In this document: positions 39,601-52,660 of the stretch, piece after piece | Numbering within the stretch: position 1 is the first letter of the stretch | How the letters are laid out: each line of letters starts with the position of its first letter | NCBI RefSeq assembly: GCF_964340395.1 | Contig: NC_135567.1 | Location: 62,001-126,000, forward strand | Direction: 5' to 3' | DNA length: 64,000 bases | DNA from: Glandiceps talaboti | Taxonomy: Eukaryota; Hemichordata; Enteropneusta; Spengelidae | Made by a program: the position numbers and the translations under genes | Notes under the pieces: model-generated | What the model saw: the letters and a program-made list of their open reading frames with translations, nothing else | What the model was told of the DNA's origin: nothing | Databases searched by the model: none

Positions 39601-41180
39601 TATAAGTTTGTGTTACAGTAACTAGCATGTTGGAGTGTCTATAAGTTTGTGTTACAGTAACTAGTATCTATAATAATGGAATGTCTATAAGTTTGTGTCA
39701 CAGTAACTAGCATGTTGGAGTGTCTATAAGTTTGTGTTACAGTAACTAGTATCTATAATAATGGAGTGTCTATAAGTTTGTGTCACAGTAACTAGCATGT
39801 TGGAGTGTCTATAAGTTTGTGTCACAGTAACTAGTATCTATAATAATGGAGTGTCTATAAGTTTGTGTCACAGTAACTAGTATCTATAATAATGGAGTGT
39901 CTATAAGTTTGTGTCACAGTAACTAGTATCTATAATAATGGAGTGTCTATAAGTTTGTGTCACAGTAACTAGTATCTATAATAATGGAGTGTCTATAAGT
40001 TTGTGTCACAGTAACTAGCATGTTGGAGTGTCTATATGTTTGTGTCACAGTAACTAGCATGTTGGAGTGTCTATAAGTTTGTGTTACAGTAACTAGCATG
40101 TTGGAGTGTCTATAAGTTTGTGTCACAGTAACTAGCATGTTGGAGTGTCTATAAGTTTGTGTTACAGTAACTAGTATCTATAATAATGGAGTGTCTATAA
40201 GTTTGTGTCACAGTAACTAGCATGTTGGTGTGTCTATAAGTTTGTGTTACAGTAACTAGTATCTATAATAATGGAGTGTCTATAAGTTTGTGTTACAGTA
40301 ACTAGCATGTTGGAGTGTCTATAAGTTTGTGTCACAGTAACTAGCATGTTGGAGTGTCTATAAGTTTGTGTCACAGTAACTAGTATCTATAATAATGGAG
40401 TGTCTATAAGTTTGTGTCACAGTAACTAGTATCTATAATAATGGAGTGTCTATAAGTTTGTGTTACAGTAACTAGCATGTTGGAGTGTCTATAAGTTTGT
40501 GTTACAGTAACTAGCATGTTGGAGTGTCTATAAGTTTGTGTCACAGTAACTAGCATGTTGGAGTGTCTATAAGTTTGTGTTACAGTAACTAGTATGTTGG
40601 AGTGTCTATAAGTTTGTGTCACAGTAACTAGCATGTTGGAGTGTCTATAAGTTTGTGTTACAGTAACTAGTATCTATAATAATGGAGTGTCTATAAGTTT
40701 GTGTCACAGTATCTAGTATCTATAATAATGGAGTGTCTATAAGTTTGTGTCACAGTAACTAGTATCTATAATAATGGAGTGTCTATAAGTTTGTGTCACA
40801 GTAACTAGTATCTATAATAATATAGTGTCTATAAGTTTGTGTCACAGTAACTAGCATGTTGGAGTGTCTATAAGTTTGTGTTACAGTAACTAGTATGTTG
40901 GAGTGTCTATAAGTTTGTGTCACAGTAACTAGTATCTATAATAATGGAGTGTCTATAAGTTTGTGTCACAGTAACTAGTATCTATAATAATGGAGTGTCT
41001 ATAAGTTTGTGTTACAGTAACTAGCATGTTGGAGTGTCTATAAGTTTGTGTTACAGTAACTAGCATGTTGGAGTGTCTATAAGTTTGTGTTACAGTAACT
41101 AGTATCTATAATAATGGAGTGTCTATAAGTTTGTGTCACAGTAACTAGCATGTTGGAGTGTCTATAAGTTTGTGTCACAG
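33690..41180. repeat. Two-type minisatellite, 39-bp and 46-bp units, about 175 copies
   Basis: All units share GAGTGTCTATAAGTTTGTGT, then CACAGTAACTAG or TACAGTAACTAG. They differ at one place: type A reads CATGTTG (or TATGTTG) and is 39 bp, while type B reads TATCTATAATAATG and is 46 bp. The two types are interspersed irregularly for 7.5 kb. Divergence within each type is very low, mainly C/T at two positions. Long A-only runs occur at 36410-36840 and 37130-37560. Minus-strand frames of up to 154 codons occur where type A (39 = 13 codons) runs without interruption. Confidence 0.96.
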
Positions 41181-41640
41181 TCCTCATGTAAGAGTTATAG
41201 TGACTATACTTTCAAGTGAAAGGTGTAACAGTTGAACTTTCATTCAATCCTATGATGATTCATGTGAATTCGATATTGCCACCACTAAGATTAGGCACCC
41301 TTTTGCTTTCATTTCTCCAAATAAACTTGCTCTTTACCTGGTTTCTCTTGTGTTTTTAGTCATATATTAGTTTCAACCTTGTTCCGATGTACAATGATAT
41401 TGACTGCACTTCAAGATTCAAGGTGTGAAACTTTTGATCGAGGCCCTACAGTGTGCAAGACTTCCAAGAGATGACCCTTGACTGAACCACTGACTTACAC
41501 AGCTGGGAATGTTGGTACATTTGAGGAATTGTAGTTTAGAATAACTTTGTTCAGCTCTGAACTTTCTGAAAAGGGTTGTATATGTGCAATTGATTATCAC
41601 AATATTTTCAAAATGATGTAAAGCATGTGTAAATGAATTT
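41181..41640. other. Unique intronic spacer
   Basis: Single-copy DNA lies between two arrays. A 60-codon minus frame at 41418-41600 has no recognisable domain. Confidence 0.5.
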
Positions 41641-41644
41641 GATA

Positions 41645-41928
41645 CTTTTCAAAGAGGTTGAAATGTCACTGATGCATGTCCTTACTTTTCAAAGAGGTTG
41701 AAATGTCACTGATGCATGTCCTTACTTTTCAAAGAGGTTGAAATGTCACTTATGCATGTCCTTACTTTTCAAAGAGGTTGAAATGTCACTTATGCATGTC
41801 CTTACTTTTCAAAGAGGTTGAAATGTCACTGATGCATGTCCTTACTTTCCAAAGAGGTTGAAATGTCACTGATGCATGTCCTTACTTTTCAAAGAGGTTG
41901 AAATGTCACTGATGCATGTCCTTACTTT
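41645..41928. repeat. 40-bp minisatellite, about 7 copies
   Basis: The unit is CTTACTTTTCAAAGAGGTTG then AAATGTCACTGATGCATGTC. Copies differ only by G/T in CTGATG or CTTATG and one T/C change. Confidence 0.93.
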
Positions 41929-41958
41929 TTGAGCAACCATAGTCTAAAATTACATTTG

Positions 41959-42294
41959 TTATGAACTTTCCAAGAAGGATAGTGGGTTCTCCACACTTTG
42001 TTATGAACTTTCCAAGAAGGATAGTGGGTTCTCCACACTTTGTTATGAACTTTCCAAGAAGGATAGTGGGTTCTCCACACTTTGTTATGAACTTTCCAAG
42101 AAGGATAGTGGGTTCTCCACACTTTGTTATGAACTTTCCAAGAAGGATAGTGGGTTCTCCACACTTTGTTATGAACTTTCCAAGAAGGATAGTGGGTTCT
42201 CCACACTTTGTTATGAACTTTCCAAGAAGGATAGTGGGTTCTCCACACTTTGTTATGAACTTTCCAAGAAGGATAGTGGGTTCTCCACACTTTG
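41959..42294. repeat. 42-bp minisatellite, 8 copies, apparently identical
   Basis: The unit is TTATGAACTTTCCAAGAAGG, then ATAGTGGGTTCTCCACACTTTG; eight copies fill 336 bp. I see no difference between copies, so expansion or homogenisation is recent, or the assembly has filled the block. Three overlapping frames of 122-133 codons on both strands are period artefacts (42 = 14 codons). Confidence 0.95.
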
Positions 42295-42414
42295 TCAACT
42301 TAGTCAGCTGTAATTATTATTTTGGCAAAACCTTATCAAGGGCAAACAGGAAAATATCCTGATTCTAAACTGGGTGGTAATAGTGACTTCAGTTACCACA
42401 GGAGGTCACCAGGC

Positions 42415-45400
42415 AATAGCGAACTTGTTATTGCCACCTGGTGTGTCAATAATGAACTTGTTATTGTCACCTGGAGTGTCAATAGTGAAATTGTTATTGC
42501 CACCTGGTGTGTCAATAGCGAAATTGTTATTGCCACCTGGTGTGTCAATAATGAACTTGTTATTGTCACCTGGAGTGTCAATAGTGAACTTGTTAGTGCC
42601 ACCTGGTGTGTCAATAATGAACTTGTTATTGCCACCTGGTGTGTCAATAATGAACTTGTTATTGTCACCTGGAGTGTCAATAGTGAAATTGTTATTGCCA
42701 CCTGGTGTGTCAATAGCGAACTTGTTATTGTCACCTGGTGTGTCAATAATGAACTTGTTATTGCCACCTGGTGTCAATAGTGAACTTGTTAGTGCCACCT
42801 GGTGTGTCAATAGCGAACTTGTTATTGCCACCTGGTGTGTCAATAATGAACTTGTTATTGCAACCTGGTGTGTCAATAGCAAACTTGTTATTGCCACCTG
42901 GTGTGTCAATAGCGAACTTGTTATTGCCACCTGGTGTGTCAATAATGAACTTGTTATTGCAACCTGGTGTGTCAATAGCGAACTTGTTATTGCCACCTGG
43001 TGTGTCAATAATGAACTTGTTATTGCCACCTGGTGTGTCAATAATGAACTTGTTATTGCCACCTGGTGTGTCAATATCAAACTTGTTAGTGTCACCTGGT
43101 GTGTCAACAGCGAACTTGTTATTGCCACCTGGTGTGTCAATAGTGAAATTGTTATTGCCACCTGGTGTGTCAATATCAAACTTGTTATTGCCACTTGGTG
43201 TGTCAATATTGAACTTGTTATTGCCACCTGGTGTGTCAATAATGAACTTATTATTGCCACCTGGTGTGTCAATAGTGAAATTGTTATTGCCACCTGGTGT
43301 GTCAATAGTGAAATTGTTATTGCTACCCGGTGTGTCAATAATGCACTTGTTATTGCCACCTGGTGTGTCAATAGCGAACTTGTTATTGCCACCTGGTGTG
43401 TCAATAGCGAACTTGTTATTGTCACCTGGTGTGTCAATAATGAACTTGTTATTGTCACCTGGAGTGTCAATAGTGAAATTGTTATTGCCACCTGGTGTGT
43501 CAATAATGAACTTGTTATTGCCACCTGGTGTGTCAATAATGAACTTGTTATTGCCACCTGGTGTGTCAATAGTGAACTTGTTAGTGTCACCTGGTGTGTC
43601 AATAGCGAACTTGTTATTGCCACCTGGTGTGTCAATAGTGAAATTGTTATTGCCACCTGGTGTGTCAATATCAAACTTGTTATTGCCACTTGGTGTGTCA
43701 ATATTGAACTTGTTATTGCCACCTGGTGTGTCAATAATGAACTTATTATTGCCACCTGGTGTGTCAATAGTGAACTTGTTATTGCCACCTGGTGTGTCAA
43801 TAGTAAAATTGTTATTGCCACCTGGTGTGACAATAATGAACTTGTTATTGCCACCTGGTGTGTCAATAACGAACTTGTTATTGCCACCTGGTGTGTCAAT
43901 ATTGAACTTGTTATTGCCACCTGGTGTGTCAATAATGAACTTATTATTGCCACCTGGTGTGTCAATAGTGAAATTGTTATTGCCACCTGGTGTGTCAATA
44001 GTGAAATTGTTATTGCTACCCGGTGTGTCAATAATGCACTTGTTATTGCCACCTGGTGTGTCAATAATGAACTTGTTATTGCCACCTGGTGTGTCAATAG
44101 CGAACTTGTTAGTGTCACCTGGTGTGTCAATAGCGAACTTGTTATTGCCACCTGGTGTGTCAATAGTGAAATTGTTATTGCCACCTGGTGTGTCAATATC
44201 AAACTTGTTATTGCCAATTGGTGTGTCAATATTGAACTTGTTATTGCCACCTGGTGTGTCAATAATGAACTTATTATTGCCACCTGGTGTGTCAATAGTG
44301 AACTTGTTATTGCCACCTGGTGTGTCAATAGTAAAATTGTTATTGCCACCTGGTGTGACAATAATGAACTTGTTATTGCCACCTGGTGTGTCAATAACGA
44401 ACTTGTTATTGCCACCTGGTGTGTCAATAATGAACTTGTTATTGCCACCTGGTGTGTCAATAATGAACTTGTTATTGCCACCGGGTGTGTCAATAATGAA
44501 CTTCTTATTGCCACCTGGTGTGTCAATAATGAACTTCTTATTGCCACCTGGTGTGTCAATAGTGAAATTGTTATTGCCACCTGGTGTGTCAATGGTGAAA
44601 TTGTTATTGCCACCTGGTGTGTCAATAGTGAAATTGTTATTGCCACCCGGTGTGTCAATAATGCACTTGTTATTGCCACCTGGTGTGTCAATAGTGAACT
44701 TGTTATTGCCACCTGGTGTGTCAATAGCGAACTTGTTATTGTCACCTGGTGTGTCAATAATGAACTTGTTATTGTCACCTGGAGTGTCAATAGTGAAATT
44801 GTTATTGCCACCTGGTGTGTCAATAATGAACTTGTTATTGCCACCTGGTGTGTCAATAATGAACTTGTTATTGCCACCTGGTGTGTCAATAGTGAAATTG
44901 TTATTGCCACCTGGTGTGTAAATATCAAACTTGTTATTGCCACCTGGTGTGTCAATAGTGAACTTGTTATTGCCACCTGGTGTGTCAATAGTGAAATTGT
45001 TATTGCCACCTGGTGTGACAATAATGAACTTGTTATTGCCACCTGGTGTGTCAATAACGAACTTGTTATTGCCACCTGGTGTGTCAATAATGAACTTGTT
45101 ATTGCAACCTGGTGAGTCAATAATGAACTTGTTATTGCCACCTGGTGTGTCAATAGCGAACTTCTTATTGCCACCTGGTGTGTCAATAGTGAAATTGTTA
45201 TTGCCACCTGGTGTGTTAATAATGAACTTGTTATTGCCACCTGGTGTGTCAATAGTGAAATTGTTATTGCCACCCGGTGTGTCAATAATGCACTTGTTAT
45301 TGCCACCTGGTGTGTCAATAGCGAACTTGTTATTGCCACCTGGTGTGTCAATATTGAACTTGTTATTGCCACCTGGTGTGTCAATAATGAACTTGTTATT

Positions 45401-48400
45401 GCCACCTGGTGTGTCAAATAATGAACTTGTTATTGCCACCTGGTGTGCCAATAGTGAAATTGTTATTGCCACCTGGTGTGTCAATAATGAACTTGTTATT
45501 GCCACCTGGTGTGTCAATAGTGAACTTGTTATTGCCACCTGGTGTGTCAATAGTGAAATTGTTATTGCCACCTGGTGTGTCAATAATGAACTTGATTTTG
45601 CCACCTGGTGTGTCAATAGTGAACTTGTTAGTGCCACCTGGTGTGTCAATAGCGAACTTGTTATTGCCACCTGGTGTGTCAATAGTGAAATTGTTATTGC
45701 CACCTGGTGTGTCAATAGTGAAATTATTATTGCCACCTGGTGTGTCAATATCAAACTTGTTATTGCCACTTGGTATGTCAATATTGAACTTGTTATTGCC
45801 ATCTGGTGTGTCAATAATGAACTTGTTATTGCAACCTGGTGTGTCAATAATGAACTTGTTATTGCCACCTGATTTGTCAATAATGAACTTGTTATTGCCA
45901 CCTGGTGTGTCAAATAATGAACTTGTTATTGCCACCTGGTGTGTCAATAGTGAAATTGTTATTGCCACCTGGTGTGACAATAATGAACTTGTTATTGCCA
46001 CCTGGTGTGTCAAATAATGAACTTGTTATTGCCACCTGGTGTGTCAATAACGAATTTGTTATTGCCACCTGGTGTGTCAATAGTGAACTTGTTATTGCCA
46101 CCTGGTGTGTCAATAGTGAAATTGTTATTGCCACCTGGTGTGACAATAATGAACTTGTTATTGCCACCTGGTGTGTCAATAACGAACTTGTTATTGCCAC
46201 CTGGTGTGTCAATAATGAACTTGTTATTGCAACCTGGTGTGTCAATAATGAACTTGTTATTGCCACCTGGTGTGTCAATAATGAACTTCTTATTGCCACC
46301 TGGAGTGTCAATAGTGAAATTGTTATTGCCACCTGGTGTGTTAATAATGAACTTGTTATTGCCACCTGGTGTGTCAATAGTGAAATTGTTATTGCCACCC
46401 GGTGTGTCAATAATGCACTTGTTATTGCCACCTGGTGTGTCAATAGCGAACTTGTTATTGCCACCTGGTGTGTCAATAGTGAACTTGTTATTGCCACCTG
46501 GTGTGTCAATAATGAACTTGTTATTGCCACCTGGTGTGTCAAATAATGAACTTGTTATTGCCACCTGGTGTGCCAATAGTGAAATTGTTATTGCCACCTG
46601 GTGTGTCAATAATGAACTTGTTATTGCCACCTGGTGTGTCAATAGTGAACTTGTTATTGCCACCTGGTGTGTCAATAGTGAAATTGTTATTGCCACCTGG
46701 TGTGTCAATAGTGAAATTGTTATTGCCACCTGGTGTGTCAATAGTGAACTTGTTAGTGCCACCTGGTGTGTCAATAGCGAACTTGTTATTGCCACCTGGT
46801 GTGTCAATAGTGAAATTGTTATTGCCACCTGGTGTGTCAATAGTGAAATTATTATTGCCACCTGGTGTGTCAATATCAAACTTGTTATTGCCACTTGGTA
46901 TGTCAATATTGAACTTGTTATTGCCACCAGGTGTGTCAATAATGAACTTGTTATTGCAACCTGGTGTGTCAATAGTAAACTTGTTATTGCCACCTGGTGT
47001 GTCAATATCGAACTTGTTATTGCCACCTGGTGTGTCAATAATGAATTTGTTATTGCCACCTGGTGTGTCAATAATGAACTTGTTATTGCCACCTGGTGTG
47101 TCAAATAATGAACTTGTTATTGCCACCTGGTGTGTCAATAGTGAAATTGTTATTGCCACCTGGTGTGACAATAATGAACTTGTTATTGCCACCTGGTGTG
47201 TCAAATAATGAACTTGTTATTGCCACCTGGTGTGTCAATAACGAATTTGTTATTGCCACCTGGTGTGTCAATAGTGAACTTGTTATTGCCACCTGGTGTG
47301 TCAATAGTGAAATTGTTATTGCCACCTGGTGTGACAATAATGAACTTGTTATTGCCACCTGGTGTGTCAATAACGAACTTGTTATTGCCACCTGGTGTGT
47401 CAATAATGAACTTGTTATTGCAACCTGGTGTGTCAATAATGAACTTGTTATTGCCACCTGGTGTGTCAATAATGAACTTCTTATTGCCACCTGGTGTGTC
47501 AATAGTGAAATTGTTATTGCCAACTGGTGTGTTAATAATGAACTTGTTATTGCCACCTGGTGTGTCAATAGTGAAATTGTTATTGCCACCCGGTGTGTCA
47601 ATAATGCACTTGTTATTGCCACCTGGTGTGTCAATAGCGAACTTGTTATTGCCACCTGGTGTGTCAATATTGAACTTGTTATTGCCACCTGGTGTGTCAA
47701 ATAATGAACTTGTTATTGCCACTTGGTGTGCCAATAGTGAAATTGTTATTGCCACCCGGTGTGTCAATAATGAATTCTTATTGCCACCTGGTGTGTCAAT
47801 AATGAACTTGTTATTGCCACCTGGTGTGTCAATAGTGAACTTGTTATTGCCACCTGGTGTGTCAATAATGAACTTGTTATTGCCACCTGGTGTGTCAATA
47901 GCGAACTTGTTATTGCCACCTGGTGTGTCAATAGTGAACTTGTTATTGCCACCTGGTGTGTCAATAATGAACTTGTTATTGCCACCTGGTGTGTCAATAG
48001 TGAACTTGTTAGTGCCACCTGGTGTGTCAATAGCGAACTTGTTATTGCCACCTGGTGTGTCAATAGTTAAATTGTTATTGCCACCTGGTGTGTCAATATC
48101 AAACTTGTTATTGTGACTTGGTGTGTCAATATTGAACTTGTTATTGCCACCTGGTGTGTCAATAATGAACTTGTTATTGCCACCTGGTGTGTCAATAGTG
48201 AACTAGTTATTGCCACCTGGTGTGTCAATAGTGAAATTGTTATTGCCACCCGGTGTGTCAATAATGAACTTGTTATTGCCACCTGGTGTGTCAATAGCGA
48301 ACTTGTTATTGCCACCTGGTGTGTCAATAGCGAACTTGTTATTGCCACCTGGTGTGTCAATAATGAACTTGTTATTGCCACCTGGTGTGTCAATATCAAA

Positions 48401-49250
48401 CTTGTTATTGTGACTTGGTGTGTCAATATTGAACTTGTTATTGCCACCTGGTGTGTCAATAATGAACTTGTTATTGCCACCTGGTGTGTCAATAGTGAAC
48501 TAGTTATTGCCACCTGGTGTGTCAATAGTGAAATTGTTATTGCCACCCGGTGTGTCAATAATGAACTTGTTATTGCCACCTGGTGTGTCAATAGCGAACT
48601 TGTTATTGCCACCTGGTGTGTCAATAGCGAACTTGTTATTGCCACCTGGTGTGTCAATAATGAACTTTTTATTGCCACCTGGTGTGTCAATAGTGAACTT
48701 GTTAGTGCCACCTGGTGTGTCAATAGCGAACTTGTTATTGCCACCTGGTGTGTCAATAGTGAAATTGTTATTGCCACCTGGTGTGTCAATATCAAACTTG
48801 TTATTGCGACTTGATGTGTCAATATTGAACTTGTTATTGCCACCTGGTGTGTCAATAATGAACTTGTTATTGCCACCTGGTGTGTCAATATTGAAATTGT
48901 TATTGCCACCTGGTGTGTCAATAGTGAAATTGTTATTGCCACCCGGTCTGTCAATATTGAAATTGTTATTGCCACCTGGTGTGTCAATAGTGAAATTGTT
49001 ATTGCCACCTGGTGTGTCAATAATGAACTTGTTATTGCCACCTGGTGTGTCAATAGTGAAATTGTTATTGCCACCCGGTCTGTCAATATTGAACTTGTTA
49101 TTGCCACCTGGTGTGTCAATAGCGAACTTGTTATTGCCACCTGGTGTGTCAATAGCGAACTTGTTATTGCCACCTGGTGTGTCAATAGTGAACTTGTTAT
49201 TGCCGCCTGGTGTGTCAATAGTGAACTTGTTAGTGCCACCTGGTGTGGTA
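42415..49250. repeat. 33-bp minisatellite, about 205 copies, with higher-order structure
   Basis: The unit is AATGAACTTGTTATTG, then CCACCTGGTGTGTCAAT. It varies mainly at one codon-sized slot (AATAATG, AATAGTG, AATAGCG, AATATCA or AATATTG) and at CTTG/ATTG. Single-A insertions (GTCAAATAATG) at about 45415, 45910, 46010, 46539, 47101, 47201 and 47700 mark a duplicated block of about 1.15 kb. Landmark CCACTTGGTGTGTC repeats 495 bp apart (43195 and 43690), and TTGTGACTTGG repeats 297 bp apart (48112 and 48409). The 33-bp period keeps frames open on both strands for up to 1051 codons. None is supported as a gene. The array ends about 40 bp from the donor of exon B. Confidence 0.96.
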
Positions 49251-49290
49251 ATAGCTTCAGCCTTATAACAATAATAAATAATAAACTTAC

Positions 49291-49360
49291 TTGAAATTCT
49301 ACAAAACAGCATGGGGCTCCACCCTTGTTGTGAAATCGTAATCTACTGAACCCTGGTAGC
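49291..49360 (-). CDS. RRM protein exon B: middle of RRM with RNP1
   Basis: This 70-nt minus-strand exon is too short for simple ORF searches. It lies between an acceptor (ACATCTTTAG) and a donor (TTTCAA then GTAAGT). Read in the phase left by the exon at 61071-61258, it encodes LPGFSRLRFHNKGG followed by APCCFVEFQ. That is beta strand 2, the loop and RNP1 (CCFVEF) of the same RRM. It ends in phase 0, which matches the start of the exon at 30518-30625. Recovering the missing middle of the domain, with both junction phases correct, is the strongest evidence for the gene. Its donor side lies only about 40 bp from the end of a 6.8-kb 33-mer minisatellite. Function is as for the rest of the protein: single-stranded RNA contact by RNP1 aromatic residues (family knowledge). 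Confidence 0.92.
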
Positions 49361-50144
49361 CTAAAGATGTCAAAGAGTAAAGGTCAATTAAATATTATCA
49401 AATTGTCACGATTGATGAATGTACTAGGATGAATCCTTACATATTAATTGAACAGCTGTCACATGACATATTTTAACCAATTGAAATTATTTAAAACTGT
49501 TATATGAGCTTTTAACTGATGGATATTTTAAGAATGCAAGTGTTATGCATCGAGAAGTTGTCACATGACAGATTTCAACCAATGACAAAATGAGGTGAAA
49601 AACTTTTCTGTATGGTTGAATAATAATAAAATTAATAAGAATAAGTAATATATAATAATAATTTTAATAATAATAAAGTTTATGCATATTGACCACCCTA
49701 CCTGGGGTAGTTTGTTATGTGGAGTTCAAAAAGAGAGTCTTTTTATGGCATTTGCCATGACTAAAACCACCATTATACATGTATGCTAATTATATTTCCA
49801 AAGTTTGACATAAAACATCGAAAGAAATGAAATTTAGTACAACAATTTCCTTGTTTTTGGCAAGTATGAGTTGGTGCTACGTATTGTGACATAAACTGTT
49901 AAAACTAGGAGACCTGTTTCAATACAAATGTACACTAGGCTTGAAAATGTTGTTTTGGTTAAATACATTTTCATCTGACAAATAACGCTATAAATTTAAT
50001 AATAATCTATTTCATTTGCATATTGAACACCATACATTGGGTAGTTTGTTATGCTGAGTTCAAAAAAGTGATCATTTTATAACATCAGTTGCCATGGTAA
50101 CCAAAACAACCATATTACATGGAATAACTAGACGTTAAACATTT
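49361..50144. other. Intron between exons A and B, with small repeated segments
   Basis: A ~100-bp segment at 49680-49790 recurs at 50020-50130 (words GGGTAGTTTGTTATG, GAGTTCAAAAA). A short element with TTGTCACATGACAGATTTCA is at about 49557, and relatives lie at 49457, 59484 and 61018. No exon is seen. Confidence 0.6.
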
Positions 50145-51345
<1,201 letters not shown>

Positions 51346-51800
51346 GACACTTAGTGATGACTATAGCACTACTGAACCTAAGGGTGACCTTTGTTTTTGT
51401 TTCTCATCTCCAGTGGAATAGTCAGGCAGGGGTAGGCGAGTGAAATGAAAAAAAATTGGTATGTTTTAGTCCTATTCTGTCCTGTCAGTCTCTCTACAAA
51501 CTTCTTTTCTCTTCTCTTTATTGAACTCTCGTTACAGGTCTCTTTCCTTCATTTTAGCAAGGTTGACAAGTCCGTAGAAAAACTTTGTAAGAAGATGAAT
51601 CCATATTTACATAAATTTAGCTAAATATCTGAATTAGCAGTACTCATTATAATTTTAAACTTATTGTAAATGGGTTGGTTGTGTAAATATTGAATGGTAA
51701 GAGTTGGTTTCTAATATGTATACTAAGCTACGGAGATGACAACTTTCAAAGCAAATACTATGTAATTTATTTTTCACACGTTTGTTATCTGTACGACAGA
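51346..51800. other. Spacer between family X copy 2 and the LINE fragment
   Basis: AT-rich DNA with no recognisable feature. Confidence 0.4.
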
Positions 51801-51819
51801 ATCTCATTTTTCACTATTT

Positions 51820-52660
51820 TGTAAACTTTGCATATGGGTCAGAGGCCTAGAAACACAATAAACATAAGAGTACTAAATACATTCGTTCTATTAATCAAGG
51901 TGGCATTGACATCGCTAGCAACTTTTTCAAGTTATCCAATTGGAACTTTAGTACGTAACTTTTTGAAACACTTGCGTGATTGTCACCAGTGGGATAAAGG
52001 AATTTTCATTTTAATATATAAATCATTACTTCTATGAAACATTTTTCTTCAGTGTGAACTTGTCAAAACAATCCACCAGATAACATGTAAACATCTGTAG
52101 AACTTAGTACTCCTATGGGATTATCCTTTGGATAAATGGTCCGTAATCAGAACAGTTATAGAACAAGAGTGAGTGAACTGTCATGTGTAAGAGTCGGTGG
52201 TATGGGTAACAGTTCATTTGCATACACAGGCATTGGTCTTTGGAATAGTCTCCCCCTCTCAGTGAAACAATCTCATACAAAAAATAGTTTTAAAAACCAT
52301 GTCAAATCTTTTCTATGGAACAAATTAGAGGTTAAAGAACAAAATATTTTGTAACTTTTTAGTCCTTCCTTTTGGAAATTATGGGTGTAGTCAGAGTGTA
52401 TTTTGTAACTTTATTTGGTGCTCTGTCATGTTTTCTGTAATACATATAAATTTATTTTTAATTTTGTTTGTTTGTTTGTTCGTTTGTTTTTGTAGTTGTA
52501 ACATTGTTGCCATGGCATCTTTAATACCCCTATGCGGACTACATTTGAAATAAGTGTTTTTAAAAATACTTTTATGTGTTATCCTCGGCAATCTTTATCC
52601 TTGTATTTTAATATGTACTTGTATAAATTTTTACCCAAATAAATTCAATTCAATTCAATA
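51820..52660 (+). mobile_element. 5'-truncated non-LTR retrotransposon (LINE) 3' end
   Basis: The frame at 52136-52354 encodes the usual carboxy end of a LINE reverse-transcriptase protein: SYRTRVSELSCVRVGGMGNS, then SFAYTGIGLWNSLPLSVKQ and SFKNHVKSFLW. The pattern (N-S-F/A-Y-x-G-x-x-LWNSLP) is common to the CR1/L2/Jockey/Rex group. A ~300-bp 3' UTR follows and ends in an ATTCA pentamer run (AAATTCAATTCAATTCAA) at about 52640-52657, a typical LINE tail. The catalytic domain is absent, so the copy is dead on arrival. The left limit is uncertain. It lies antisense to the RRM gene. Confidence 0.72.

Noticed and set aside
33690-41180. CRISPR-like array, because of short repeats with alternating inserts
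   Set aside because: There are no unique spacers: the alternating segments are only two fixed sequences. The context is a eukaryotic intron with no cas genes.
42374-45913. Very long open frames (913, 1003, 1051 codons) on both strands
   Set aside because: They follow from an uninterrupted 33-bp tandem period. Overlapping frames on both strands are equally open, and differences between units change residues freely.
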